A stretch of 64,000 bases of DNA from the NCBI GenBank assembly GCA_016936255.1, contig JAFGYE010000023.1, positions 80,574 to 144,573 of the forward strand. Reading direction: 5' to 3'. This stretch comes from Marinifilaceae bacterium. GTDB lineage: Bacteria; Bacteroidota; Bacteroidia; Bacteroidales; Marinifilaceae. The notes beneath the pieces were generated by a model. That model was not told the DNA's origin, ran no database searches, and saw only the letters and a list, made by a program, of their open reading frames with translations. The position numbers were made by a program, and so were the translations under genes. Positions 17,470-25,614 of this stretch are shown in pieces (the stretch's first letter is position 1; each line of letters begins with the position of its first letter).

Positions 17470-20400
17470 TTAAGAGTTTTCCGGTTTGGTTTTCCCGATG
17501 ATATTTTTCTTGTAATCAGTAGGCGATTCACCATAAAGCTCTTTAAAACATCTGTAAAAATAGGTTCGGTTATTAAATCCTGTTTCATAGATGATCTCAG
17601 AGACCGTGTAAGAAGATTCCAGTAGAAGAGATGCCGCTTTCTTCAATCGAAAATTACGAATGAATCCATGAGGCGTAAATCCGGTAACTGCTTTTATCTT
17701 ACGGTACAATTGGGTTTTACTCATTGCCAGTTGATCTGCCAATAGGTCGGCGTTTAATTCGGTTTTATCCAGATTGTCATCTACAAATTTCTGCAGATTG
17801 TCCACAAATTTCACATCTCGTTTGTAAAGTCCCGATACATCTTTTACCGAAACAGTTTGAACCGATTGAAAAGCATCACGAACCTGATTTCGCATTTCGA
17901 TTAATTTTCGAATTCGAACTTTAAGATGACGGGGATCAAATGGTTTTGGAATGTAACTGTCTGCACCCGATTCAATTCCTTGAATCCGATGTTCCAGTTC
18001 TCCTTTTGCAGTCAATAAAATAACCGGAATATGACAGGTGTTAATGTTTTCTTTTATGGCGTTGCACAATTCCAGACCATCCATTTCAGGCATAATAATG
18101 TCACTTACAATAACAGAAACATCATTTGAATTTATTTTATCGAGTGCTTCAAGACCGTTTTTTGCCAGTAAAACATTATAGTCCTGATGTAAAATATCGT
18201 CGATTAAATTTCGAAGCTGTTCATTATCATCTACAACCAAAATATTGCGTTTAGGGTTCTCTCCATCAGAAGTTTCTGTTTCTTTGTTTGCAAAAGAGAC
18301 AAGTTCTAAACCCATTATTTCTTCAATTGCTCTGTCTTTTATTCTGCTTTCATCAATTACAATTTCATTTTGTTTTTCACGATTTGAATATTGACTTTTC
18401 GAGATTGGAATTGAAATTGTAAAGCAACTGCCTATGTTGGGCTTACTTTCCAATTGAATACTTCCTTTGTGAAGTTCAATCAGACTCTTGGTTAGTGACA
18501 AACCAACTCCGGCACTTTCCGAAAATCTTTTTTCTTTAGGCAAAGAGTTTGCGTTTTGAAAGAAGCGGTCAAATATTTTATCCTGATATTTTGTTGGGAT
18601 TCCAATTCCGTTATCAGTTATTTTTATGATTGCATTTTTTTGTTGATGCAGTAATTCAATACTAACACTTCCTTTTTGCGGCGTATATTTTAGAGCGTTA
18701 GATATCAGATTCAGCAATATCTTTTCCATGATATTATTATCGAACCAGCCAATGATATCTTGCGAGTTGTCGATCAATTTTAATTCAATGTCCTTTTCCT
18801 GAGCATATTGAGTAAATGCCTCTGTTATTGTTCTTGTGAAATCAGTAAGGTTGTAATTTTGAACCTGCAATTTAAAATGGCCGGTTTCCACTTTCCTAAA
18901 ATCGATTAATTCACGAATAAGATGCAATAACCGGGTGGAATTGTTGTAGATAGATTTTACATACGGAGAAATTTCTTTGTCGTTGGGGTGCAGATCCATG
19001 AGTTGAGCTGCCGGAGCCATAATTAAGGTAAGGGGAGTTCTAAATTCATGAGCGATATTCGTAAAAAATTGAAATTTATAATGGTTTATTTCTTTGGTTT
19101 TTTGAATTTCCAACCTCTCAATTTCTAACCTATTTCTCATTTTTGTTCTGCGAAGAAGTAAAAAGATGAATAGAAAAATGGCCATAAATGTAATGAAGAC
19201 ATATGAAATATATGCCCAGGTTGTTTTCCAGAAAGGGGGATAGATTGTGAGTTTGATTTCACGTGTGTCCGGATTCCAAATGCCGTCTTCATTCGTACAT
19301 TTTACTTTGAAAATATAATCACCGGGCGGAACATTGGTGTAAGTGGCTTCACCTTCTTTTTTAATTAATGTATAATCTGTGTTAAAATTCTCCAGCTTAA
19401 AAGCATACATGCACTTTTGCTTGTTATGGAAGTTTAGGGTGGTGAATTCGAATCGGAAAAAATTTTGGTCGTAGTTTAGTTTTAACGAATCAGACATATC
19501 AATGTAGAAAGGAACAGGGTTCTTTTCTTTCTCGGGTTCATTAAATACAGAAAAATTAGTGATGGCAAGCCTTGGAAAATATTCTATATCTGTTACTTTA
19601 TTCGGGTCAAAATAAGTAAGACCGTTAACACCACCAAAATATAATTTGCCGGTCTGTTTTCCAAAACACGATGCACCATCAGTAAATTCGTTACTCTGCA
19701 GTCCGTCTGAATAAAAATAGCTCCGTATTTGCCTGTTCCTGTAATTCAGTTTTGCCAATCCATTATTTGTACTTACCCAAATGTTGTCGTTTTGATCAGT
19801 CTGAATAGCGTGAATCGTATTGTTTGGCAATCCATTTTGTTCTGTGTAGTGAGTAAACTGATACGGAAAAGTGGTTAGGTTTAATCTGTCAAGTCCTCCG
19901 CTGGTACCTATCCACAGGTTCTCATTATTCGATTTGCACAGGCTTAAAACATCATCATTCAGTAAGGAATTAAGATCGTTTGAGTTGCTTCTGAAAGCCT
20001 CAAATTTTTCTGAAATTGTATTCAAACGGTAAAGACCGCCACCACGGGTACCTATCCACATTATATTAGGTTCACCCTCAACTATTGAATAGATTATATT
20101 GCTGTTTAGTCCGTTTTTATTGAGAGGATCACTTTTGTAGTGACTGTGATCTCTCAGACGGTATTTCCCATCTTTTTTGCGCACAATACTCAAACGAAAT
20201 AAACCATAACCACTGGTACCTATCCATAAATCGTTAAATGCATCCAAACAAATTGAATAAACAGATCCCAATTTAATGTCTGATGTATTCTCAAAATCAT
20301 CTGGGAAGTGTAAAATCTTTCCGGTTTTAGTTTCAAACATGTCAATTCCTTTACCATCAACACCAATCCAAATGTTTTTAAAAGAATCATTGCCTAAGGA

Positions 20401-21609
20401 TAATACTGCATTGTTCGAAAGTCCGTTTTGGGTATCGAAAACCTTGGTGGGTGTATTAGTCTTAGTGATTAAATTTAATCCGTTTCCTCTGGTACCTATC
20501 CATAAATTTCCATTTTCATCTTCATGCGCGGCTCTAACAATGTTGTGGTTTAAATTGCCTTCCGAAAGATCTCCTTTTTTTATCAATTCGAAGAAATTGC
20601 CCTCCATGATGTATTTGTGTACTCCATCTCCATCGGTGCCAATCCATAAAAGATCGGGTTTTGTTTGGGTGATCGACCAAATCTTAACCTTTTTGTTTTC
20701 AGAGTTCTCTAAAAGTTTGATTTGGCATGCTTCAGACAAATTTAATTTGAATATTTCTCCTTCATCGGTACCTCCCCACAAAAATTCACCATCTAAGCTT
20801 AACGATAAAGAAGTAACAGAAAAGGGAGTGGACTGAGGTTTGGTTTCTTGAATTGTTCCGTCTTCAAGATTAATGGATAAAAGTCCTCCCTTGTTTAAGC
20901 TTACAAAAAGAAAGAGCTGTTGATGGTAGGTATAAAACCAGTTTTTATCAGAATTGAACTTGTATTTACTGCTTAGATAAATTGTTTCTGTAATTTTCCA
21001 TGTGTCTCTGTGCTCCAATTTATATGCATTTCCTTCTTCCGACATACACCACAACTGTTCATTGGATGTAAATGCAAAACCAACTGTTTTTTTGGTAATG
21101 TCTTCCTGATTGGAAATTTGAATTGGTTCAGAAAATTGTTTGTTTTCATAGTCAAATTTGCAAATGCCGTAATTGTATTTACTGCACCAAATTATCGAGT
21201 CAGAATCTAAACTGGTACGGTAACTTTCTTCACGATATTCTATAAAATCAGTGTTGTTTAAGTAGGAGGTAAAAATATTTTGTTCGTAATCATATGTATT
21301 GAGGCCATTTTCGGTCACGATCCATAAATTATTGAACCGGTCTTCAAGAATATTCCTAATGATGTTGTTGTTGATTGTGTTTTTACGAAAGGCATTGGGC
21401 TTGAATACTTTTATATTGCTTCCATCGAATCGATTTAGTCCATCCCATGTTCCAAACCACATGTATCCTTTCGAATCTAAATAAGATGAAGTTACGGCAC
21501 TATTGGATAGTCCTTCTATACTTCCTATTTGATTGTGTCTCCAGTTGCTTGCTTTAAAACCAGTAAGAAATAAAAACAGTATTAAACCCCAAGTAAGAAC
21601 TCTTAACAT
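17470..21609 (-). CDS. Hybrid two-component system sensor/regulator (HTCS)
   Basis: A 1379-aa single-protein sensor and transcription factor. After a signal peptide comes a periplasmic double propeller built from about ten Reg_prop repeats (LWIGTRGNGLNL, MWIGTRGGGLYRL and similar, about 40-700). Then come a Y_Y_Y domain (about 720-805), one membrane helix (about 810-832), HisKA with phospho-acceptor His near 854 (IAHEFRTPLTLI), an HATPase (DNGIGIP, GVGLSLTKSL), a receiver with Asp near 1170 (VSDIIMPEMDG) and an AraC HTH (about 1280-1370). All key residues are present. In Bacteroidota such proteins bind glycan fragments and activate the adjacent locus. It converges with susCD and diverges from the second GH130 gene, so both are likely targets. 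Confidence 0.95.
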   Translation of the reverse strand: MLRVLTWGLILFLFLTGFKASNWRHNQIGSIEGLSNSAVTSSYLDSKGYMWFGTWDGLNRFDGSNIKVFKPNAFRKNTINNNIIRNILEDRFNNLWIVTENGLNTYDYEQNIFTSYLNNTDFIEYREESYRTSLDSDSIIWCSKYNYGICKFDYENKQFSEPIQISNQEDITKKTVGFAFTSNEQLWCMSEEGNAYKLEHRDTWKITETIYLSSKYKFNSDKNWFYTYHQQLFLFVSLNKGGLLSINLEDGTIQETKPQSTPFSVTSLSLSLDGEFLWGGTDEGEIFKLNLSEACQIKLLENSENKKVKIWSITQTKPDLLWIGTDGDGVHKYIMEGNFFELIKKGDLSEGNLNHNIVRAAHEDENGNLWIGTRGNGLNLITKTNTPTKVFDTQNGLSNNAVLSLGNDSFKNIWIGVDGKGIDMFETKTGKILHFPDDFENTSDIKLGSVYSICLDAFNDLWIGTSGYGLFRLSIVRKKDGKYRLRDHSHYKSDPLNKNGLNSNIIYSIVEGEPNIMWIGTRGGGLYRLNTISEKFEAFRSNSNDLNSLLNDDVLSLCKSNNENLWIGTSGGLDRLNLTTFPYQFTHYTEQNGLPNNTIHAIQTDQNDNIWVSTNNGLAKLNYRNRQIRSYFYSDGLQSNEFTDGASCFGKQTGKLYFGGVNGLTYFDPNKVTDIEYFPRLAITNFSVFNEPEKEKNPVPFYIDMSDSLKLNYDQNFFRFEFTTLNFHNKQKCMYAFKLENFNTDYTLIKKEGEATYTNVPPGDYIFKVKCTNEDGIWNPDTREIKLTIYPPFWKTTWAYISYVFITFMAIFLFIFLLLRRTKMRNRLEIERLEIQKTKEINHYKFQFFTNIAHEFRTPLTLIMAPAAQLMDLHPNDKEISPYVKSIYNNSTRLLHLIRELIDFRKVETGHFKLQVQNYNLTDFTRTITEAFTQYAQEKDIELKLIDNSQDIIGWFDNNIMEKILLNLISNALKYTPQKGSVSIELLHQQKNAIIKITDNGIGIPTKYQDKIFDRFFQNANSLPKEKRFSESAGVGLSLTKSLIELHKGSIQLESKPNIGSCFTISIPISKSQYSNREKQNEIVIDESRIKDRAIEEIMGLELVSFANKETETSDGENPKRNILVVDDNEQLRNLIDDILHQDYNVLLAKNGLEALDKINSNDVSVIVSDIIMPEMDGLELCNAIKENINTCHIPVILLTAKGELEHRIQGIESGADSYIPKPFDPRHLKVRIRKLIEMRNQVRDAFQSVQTVSVKDVSGLYKRDVKFVDNLQKFVDDNLDKTELNADLLADQLAMSKTQLYRKIKAVTGFTPHGFIRNFRLKKAASLLLESSYTVSEIIYETGFNNRTYFYRCFKELYGESPTDYKKNIIGKTKPENS

Positions 21610-21706
21610 TTTTTTTTAGGAAAAGTAACAAAATACGAATAGGTTGACAAGGTGAAGTCATTCTAATTTTATCTGTTAGACTCATTTTTAGTAAATTAGG
21701 GAATAA

Positions 21707-21735
21707 AGTATACAGATAAGGAAGCAGAGTATACT
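21707..21735. promoter_or_regulatory. Two AGTATAC sites 21 bp apart between HTCS and GH130 genes
   Basis: AGTATAC occurs at 21707-21713 and AGTATACT at 21728-21735. Each contains the palindrome GTATAC, and the centres are 21 bp apart, two helical turns. Spacing of this kind suits a dimeric AraC-type DNA-binding domain such as that of the HTCS. The same hexamer was not seen upstream of susC or the first GH130 gene. Confidence 0.45.
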
Positions 21736-21781
21736 AGCCAGTGAGCTATAAGGATTTTATTTGTAGAGTGGTGAAAATGGA

Positions 21782-22921
21782 ATGAACCATTTAAATGATA
21801 GAATTATGGAAAATTGCAAGAGAAAATTACAGATTACTGATTGGGAGACAGAAGTTGATTTAAATAAACCTGTTTCCAGATATCCGGGGAATCCAATTAT
21901 CACATGTGCCGATGTTAACTGTGTTTGGAAAGATCCAAGATATCAGGTAATCACTGTTCACAATGCGGGCATTACATTCTATAACAATGAGGTGATTATG
22001 TTGTTTAGATCACATCTTCGAAATGGAATTTCTGTGATTGGTACTGCCCGCAGCCGCAATGGAATAAACAATTGGGCGATTGATCCTAAACCAAGTATAA
22101 AACCCTGTAATGATAAGGATGTGTTTGCTGAAGGAACTAATAAGAATAACTTGATCGAAAATGAAGCCGGAGGAGTTGAAGATCCAAGGATTTCTCGTAT
22201 AAGAGACACTTATTTTATTACTTACAGCGCTTATCATGCACTGGAAAAAGATAAAGTTAGGGTTTCATTGATTACAACTCAGGATTTTAAGTCGTTTGTT
22301 AGGCATGGTCCGTTAATGGATGTGGATATGCGGAATGTCGTAATTTTTCCTGAGAAAATTAATGACCGGTATTATGCTCTTTTCCGGCCTAATGATCATA
22401 CCGAAGATCATACCGGCGGTGTTTTTAAAGAGATTCAAATTGGGAGTAATAAAGATCTATTCAGTAATAAGTGGATTTTAACAAAGGAACCAATTATGAG
22501 ACAGGCTGGAGGGCCAAGCACATTTGGCAGTAAAATAGGACCGGGTGCAACTCCCATTAAAACAAAATATGGGTGGATTAATATTTTTCATGGGGTGAGA
22601 AGTACCATGGATGGCAATCCTTATACTTTGGGTGTCGCTCTTCATGATTTGAAAAACCCGGAGAAAGTTCAGGTATCTAATATTCCGATTCTATTTCCTG
22701 CTAAAGCAGACTGCAGAACGAAAGACGAAGAGTATGTTCATGTTCCCAATGTCGTATTTTGTTGTGGTGCTCATCGTAAGGATGATGGTACAATATTTAT
22801 ATATTACGGGGGAAATGATACTGTAATGAATGTTGCAGTAACACATGAAGATGTGTTAGTAGAACTTTGCCTGAAATACCCTCAAAATCCTTTGAATGGA
22901 GTGCCGGCATATCAATTTTAG
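21782..22921 (+). CDS. Glycoside hydrolase family 130 protein, second copy
   Basis: A 379-aa signal-less GH130 protein. The canonical GVEDPRIS motif is intact with the catalytic Asp at residue 134, preceded by an Arg/His block (MLFRSHLRNGISVIGTARS). The phosphate-site blocks ALFRPNDH and GPGATPIKTKYGWINIFHG are both present. It differs clearly from the copy at 8049 and is not a recent duplicate, so the two probably act on different linkages or chain lengths. It is divergent from the HTCS with 172 bases between. An in-frame ATG at 21806 is an alternative start. Mannosylglucose, mannosyl-GlcNAc and mannooligosaccharide phosphorylases are all possible; the sequence alone does not decide. Confidence 0.87.
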   Translation: MNHLNDRIMENCKRKLQITDWETEVDLNKPVSRYPGNPIITCADVNCVWKDPRYQVITVHNAGITFYNNEVIMLFRSHLRNGISVIGTARSRNGINNWAIDPKPSIKPCNDKDVFAEGTNKNNLIENEAGGVEDPRISRIRDTYFITYSAYHALEKDKVRVSLITTQDFKSFVRHGPLMDVDMRNVVIFPEKINDRYYALFRPNDHTEDHTGGVFKEIQIGSNKDLFSNKWILTKEPIMRQAGGPSTFGSKIGPGATPIKTKYGWINIFHGVRSTMDGNPYTLGVALHDLKNPEKVQVSNIPILFPAKADCRTKDEEYVHVPNVVFCCGAHRKDDGTIFIYYGGNDTVMNVAVTHEDVLVELCLKYPQNPLNGVPAYQF

Positions 22922-23085
22922 ATTTAAAGGCGGATAAGTGGGTCATTTTACTTTTTAGAATTGCACTTTTAGCATTCTTTAACACTTGTTCCAATCTGTT
23001 AACTTCATTTTGAAGTAGATTTGTTTTATAGAGATTAAAGATTAGGATTTTCATAGATTAGATTTAGGATTTTAGATAGATCGAT

Positions 23086-23114
23086 ACCCGGCTGAACACC
23101 GGGTTTCTTTTTTA
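23086..23114 (+). terminator. Intrinsic terminator after the second GH130 gene
   Basis: ACCCGG (23086-23091) pairs with CCGGGT (23099-23104) around CTGAACA and is followed by TTCTTTTTTT. It probably ends the GH130 transcript. Confidence 0.75.
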
Positions 23115-23280
23115 ACTCACAGTTCACCTTACCAGACCAACTACTTCAATTAATTTAAGCTTCTTTAACTTCTTTTTCAAGCAATTAACATTTTAATGAT
23201 TTACCTTTAAAACAGAATAAAACTAGTAAGTGGTTTTTTTCATAGATTAAAGATTTAGGTTAGTAATTAGTGGTTAGTGA

Positions 23281-23310
23281 AAAAGTCTGGTGTGATGCCC
23301 AGACTTTTTT
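23281..23310 (+). terminator. Second intrinsic terminator-type hairpin
   Basis: AAAAGTCTGG (23281-23290) pairs with CCAGACTTTT (23299-23308) around an 8-base loop and ends in a T-run. It lies 170 bases before the next -7 box, with no gene between it and the previous terminator. It may belong to an untranslated leader or small RNA. Confidence 0.65.
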
Positions 23311-23442
23311 CATTTTATGATATTCTTTTTTTAGCCAATTATTTTTGATGTATTTGTTTAATTTATTTGCATTTGGAAAACATTTTGGATGATCATTTAA
23401 CTTTTATTAATCAAAAAAGATGGAATTAGTAAACATATTTCG

Positions 23443-23450
23443 TAGATTTG
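23443..23450 (+). promoter_or_regulatory. Promoter -7 box (TAGATTTG)
   Basis: A perfect Bacteroidota TAnnTTTG box lies 50 bases before the ATG at 23501. No TTTG was found at the expected -33 distance. Confidence 0.45.
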
Positions 23451-23500
23451 AGATCATATCTTAATTGAATCTTATCAATTTAAATCTGAAAAATCAGACC

Positions 23501-23947
23501 ATGAAAAAATCTATTTTAATACTTTTTGTATTTGTTGGGTTCGCTCTTAGCGCGCAAAATACCAAAGTTGAAGTGCTAAAAGAGTTTCTAAAAGGAACCA
23601 TTCAATTGGATGCAGGTGATGTTGACTTAGGACAACCAATCTTTACAATTAACGAGTTGGCTGCAAGTAAAGCTGATAAAGTAATGGATTTAACAAAGGA
23701 AAATGTTGCTGAAGTTTTAGCTGAAGCAAAAAAATATTCTACATGTATTGTTACTGTAGGGGTGCACACAATCGTTAAGATTACCGATTTTGAAGATTGC
23801 AGTCCGAGTGGCGCATGGGGTGCATGCATGCCAATGGGAAAAGGTTACATTCAAAAGGCAGGTGTTTTATCTGAAGTAAGTGATTACCTTAAAAATATTA
23901 TTGGACGACCAGGTTCTCAGGAGAGAAAAGTATTTCTTTTTAAATAG
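23501..23947 (+). CDS. Small secreted protein of unknown function, 148 aa
   Basis: The function is not recognised. The protein begins with a clear signal peptide (MKKSILILFVFVGFALSAQN, cleavage after SAQ or LSA). The mature part is about 128 residues with three Cys: one in YSTCIVTVG and two near FEDCSPSGAWGACMPMG. The latter pair could form a disulfide. The C-terminal half is Gly/Lys rich. The start is placed at ATG 23501 because it opens the signal peptide and follows a -7 box by 50 bases. It stands alone, flanked by terminators, so it has its own control. Periplasmic or surface location is expected. Confidence 0.75.
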   Translation: MKKSILILFVFVGFALSAQNTKVEVLKEFLKGTIQLDAGDVDLGQPIFTINELAASKADKVMDLTKENVAEVLAEAKKYSTCIVTVGVHTIVKITDFEDCSPSGAWGACMPMGKGYIQKAGVLSEVSDYLKNIIGRPGSQERKVFLFK

Positions 23948-23975
23948 AAATATTAAAAATAATACATATATTTTG

Positions 23976-24007
23976 AAAACCCTATCGGCTAATGTTGATA
24001 GGGTTTT
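23976..24007. terminator. Bidirectional terminator between converging genes
   Basis: AAAACCCTATC (23976-23986) pairs with GATAGGGTTTT (23997-24007) around a 10-base loop. It sits between the small secreted protein and the PorP/SprF gene and serves both strands. Confidence 0.88.
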
Positions 24008-24018
24008 GTATTAGGTTG

Positions 24019-25596
24019 TTACTGGTAATTGTATATTTCAAAGGAAACTCTACGATTGTTTGCGCGACTTTTACTGTCAGTATTTGCTACAACGGGTAAA
24101 CTTTCGCCATGAGGTACAACGATGATTTGATTATCGGGAATACCGTTTAGAACCAAATAGTTTTTTACCGTTAACAAGCGCTTGTATGCCAATTCTACAT
24201 TAGAACTGTTGGAACCTATGTCATCCGTATGCCCGTGCATTTTAAGCGTATAGTTGGGGTTCATTTTCAGGATTTTTATTAAGGTCGTTAGTTTGTTTCT
24301 GGAATATTCGGTAAGTGTATAGTTTCCAAACGAGAAATAGATGTTTTCAAGATGGTCCTCCATATCAATTTTTTCTTCTTTCTGTTCCGGGCATCCTTTA
24401 TTTTCGAAACTTCCAGGTGTTTCCGGGCAAAGATCTTCACTGTCAACGATTCCATCTTCATCAGAATCTACCGGACAACCGGTTTCATTAACAATGTAAT
24501 AGGAAGGAGTATTTGGACATTGATCAATATCGTCGGCTACACCATCTCTGTCCTGGTCCGACAGCTTATCTCTTTTTTCCATTTCCTCCAAAGCCTGTCT
24601 TAAATAATCTATTTTTTTGTATTTCTCGGCCAGCAGGGTTTTAAGAATACTGCTATCGTTGTCCAAAATTCTGTCTGGTTTTTTATCGAAAGATAGTGGG
24701 AGACTAAAGCCAAGAAGGAATTCATGATTGTTGGAAGCGTATCTTCCTGTTTTTTTGATTCCAAGATCATAAGAATATCCAACCGTAAAATTTTTAAGAA
24801 CCTTCACTCCTAAATTAAGCCCCAGCGAGAAATCATCACGGTAATTAATTGCAAACCATCCTTTGTCTTTTAAATCAGCAATAACATTTACATCGTATTG
24901 AAAAGGAGAGCTATCGGCATATCTAAGAAGTACGAACGGAGTAATACTAAGTTCTTTCACCATATTGATTGGGAATTTGTAGCCACCGGTTACCAAAAAT
25001 TGTCTGTCTAATTGGTAAGTACTTTTCTTATCACCACTCGATTCGGATATGGAGTTGTTGAGTAGTTGAGGCACTGTGATGCCCAGTAACAGGTTATTAT
25101 AAGTGTAATAAACACCCAGGTTAGCCATAAACTCGGTGTTTTTGATGTTGTTGTTCAGTAAGTACGGATCGCTTGAATTTGCTATAATTCCAGACATATC
25201 CATTCGGAAATCTGAAACTCCTGCAGCAATTCCAAATCGAAGGTTGTGCTTTCCTATGAATTTTAAACGGTACGAATAGCTAAGTAATGCTTGTGTGTTA
25301 CTAAAAATACCTACATCATCGTTAGTCAGATTTAAGCCAATGCCATATTTCCCATCATTTAATGCCGCATCTGCTGTAAAAATATGAGTAACCTGACCAC
25401 CATCAAATTCCATGAATTTTTGATTGCGGATAAGGTATGAATTGAATAATCCATTTGCTCCTGTAGCTGCCGGGTTGTATACAACAGGATTAATGTAATA
25501 CTGATCAAGTAATGGCACTTGTTGTGCTTTTGTAGAAAAATCAGCAAAAGCTATTAGTATTAAAATGATTGTTGTAAGCCTTACTTGGATTCTCAT
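24019..25596 (-). CDS. PorP/SprF-family type IX membrane protein fused to OmpA domain
   Basis: A 525-aa outer-membrane protein. Signal peptide (about 1-24), then a PorP/SprF beta-barrel (about 25-305) opening with the family hallmark QYYINPVVYNPAATG. Two thrombospondin type 3-like calcium-binding repeats follow (about 348-400: DQDRDGVADDIDQCP and DSDEDGIVDSEDLCP), then an OmpA-like peptidoglycan-binding domain (about 410-525: MHGHTDDIGSNSSN, ANNRRVSFEIY). PorP/SprF proteins anchor or assist the surface display of partner proteins carrying T9SS type B sorting signals. The adhesin gene directly upstream (gap of 18 bases) carries just such a signal, so this is its probable partner. The OmpA end would tie the complex to the cell wall. 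Confidence 0.92.
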   Translation of the reverse strand: MRIQVRLTTIILILIAFADFSTKAQQVPLLDQYYINPVVYNPAATGANGLFNSYLIRNQKFMEFDGGQVTHIFTADAALNDGKYGIGLNLTNDDVGIFSNTQALLSYSYRLKFIGKHNLRFGIAAGVSDFRMDMSGIIANSSDPYLLNNNIKNTEFMANLGVYYTYNNLLLGITVPQLLNNSISESSGDKKSTYQLDRQFLVTGGYKFPINMVKELSITPFVLLRYADSSPFQYDVNVIADLKDKGWFAINYRDDFSLGLNLGVKVLKNFTVGYSYDLGIKKTGRYASNNHEFLLGFSLPLSFDKKPDRILDNDSSILKTLLAEKYKKIDYLRQALEEMEKRDKLSDQDRDGVADDIDQCPNTPSYYIVNETGCPVDSDEDGIVDSEDLCPETPGSFENKGCPEQKEEKIDMEDHLENIYFSFGNYTLTEYSRNKLTTLIKILKMNPNYTLKMHGHTDDIGSNSSNVELAYKRLLTVKNYLVLNGIPDNQIIVVPHGESLPVVANTDSKSRANNRRVSFEIYNYQ

Positions 25597-25614
25597 AATA
25601 TGCGTATATTCAGC

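Larger units (their letters stand above)
22922..23500. other. Gene-free region with two hairpins and a repeated CATAGATTA module
   Basis: About 580 bases with no convincing gene. Two similar modules 190 bases apart (TTTCATAGATTA followed by a GATTTAGG-type run) each lead into a hairpin with a T-tract (see the terminators at 23086 and 23281). A reverse-strand frame starting at 23054 runs into the GH130 gene and is not accepted as a gene. Confidence 0.55.

Noticed and set aside
22797..23054. Reverse-strand frame of 85 codons antisense to the GH130 3' end
   Set aside because: Most of it is antisense to the GH130 gene. The first 36 codons look helical but belong to the repeated module region. 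Kept only as part of a finding.
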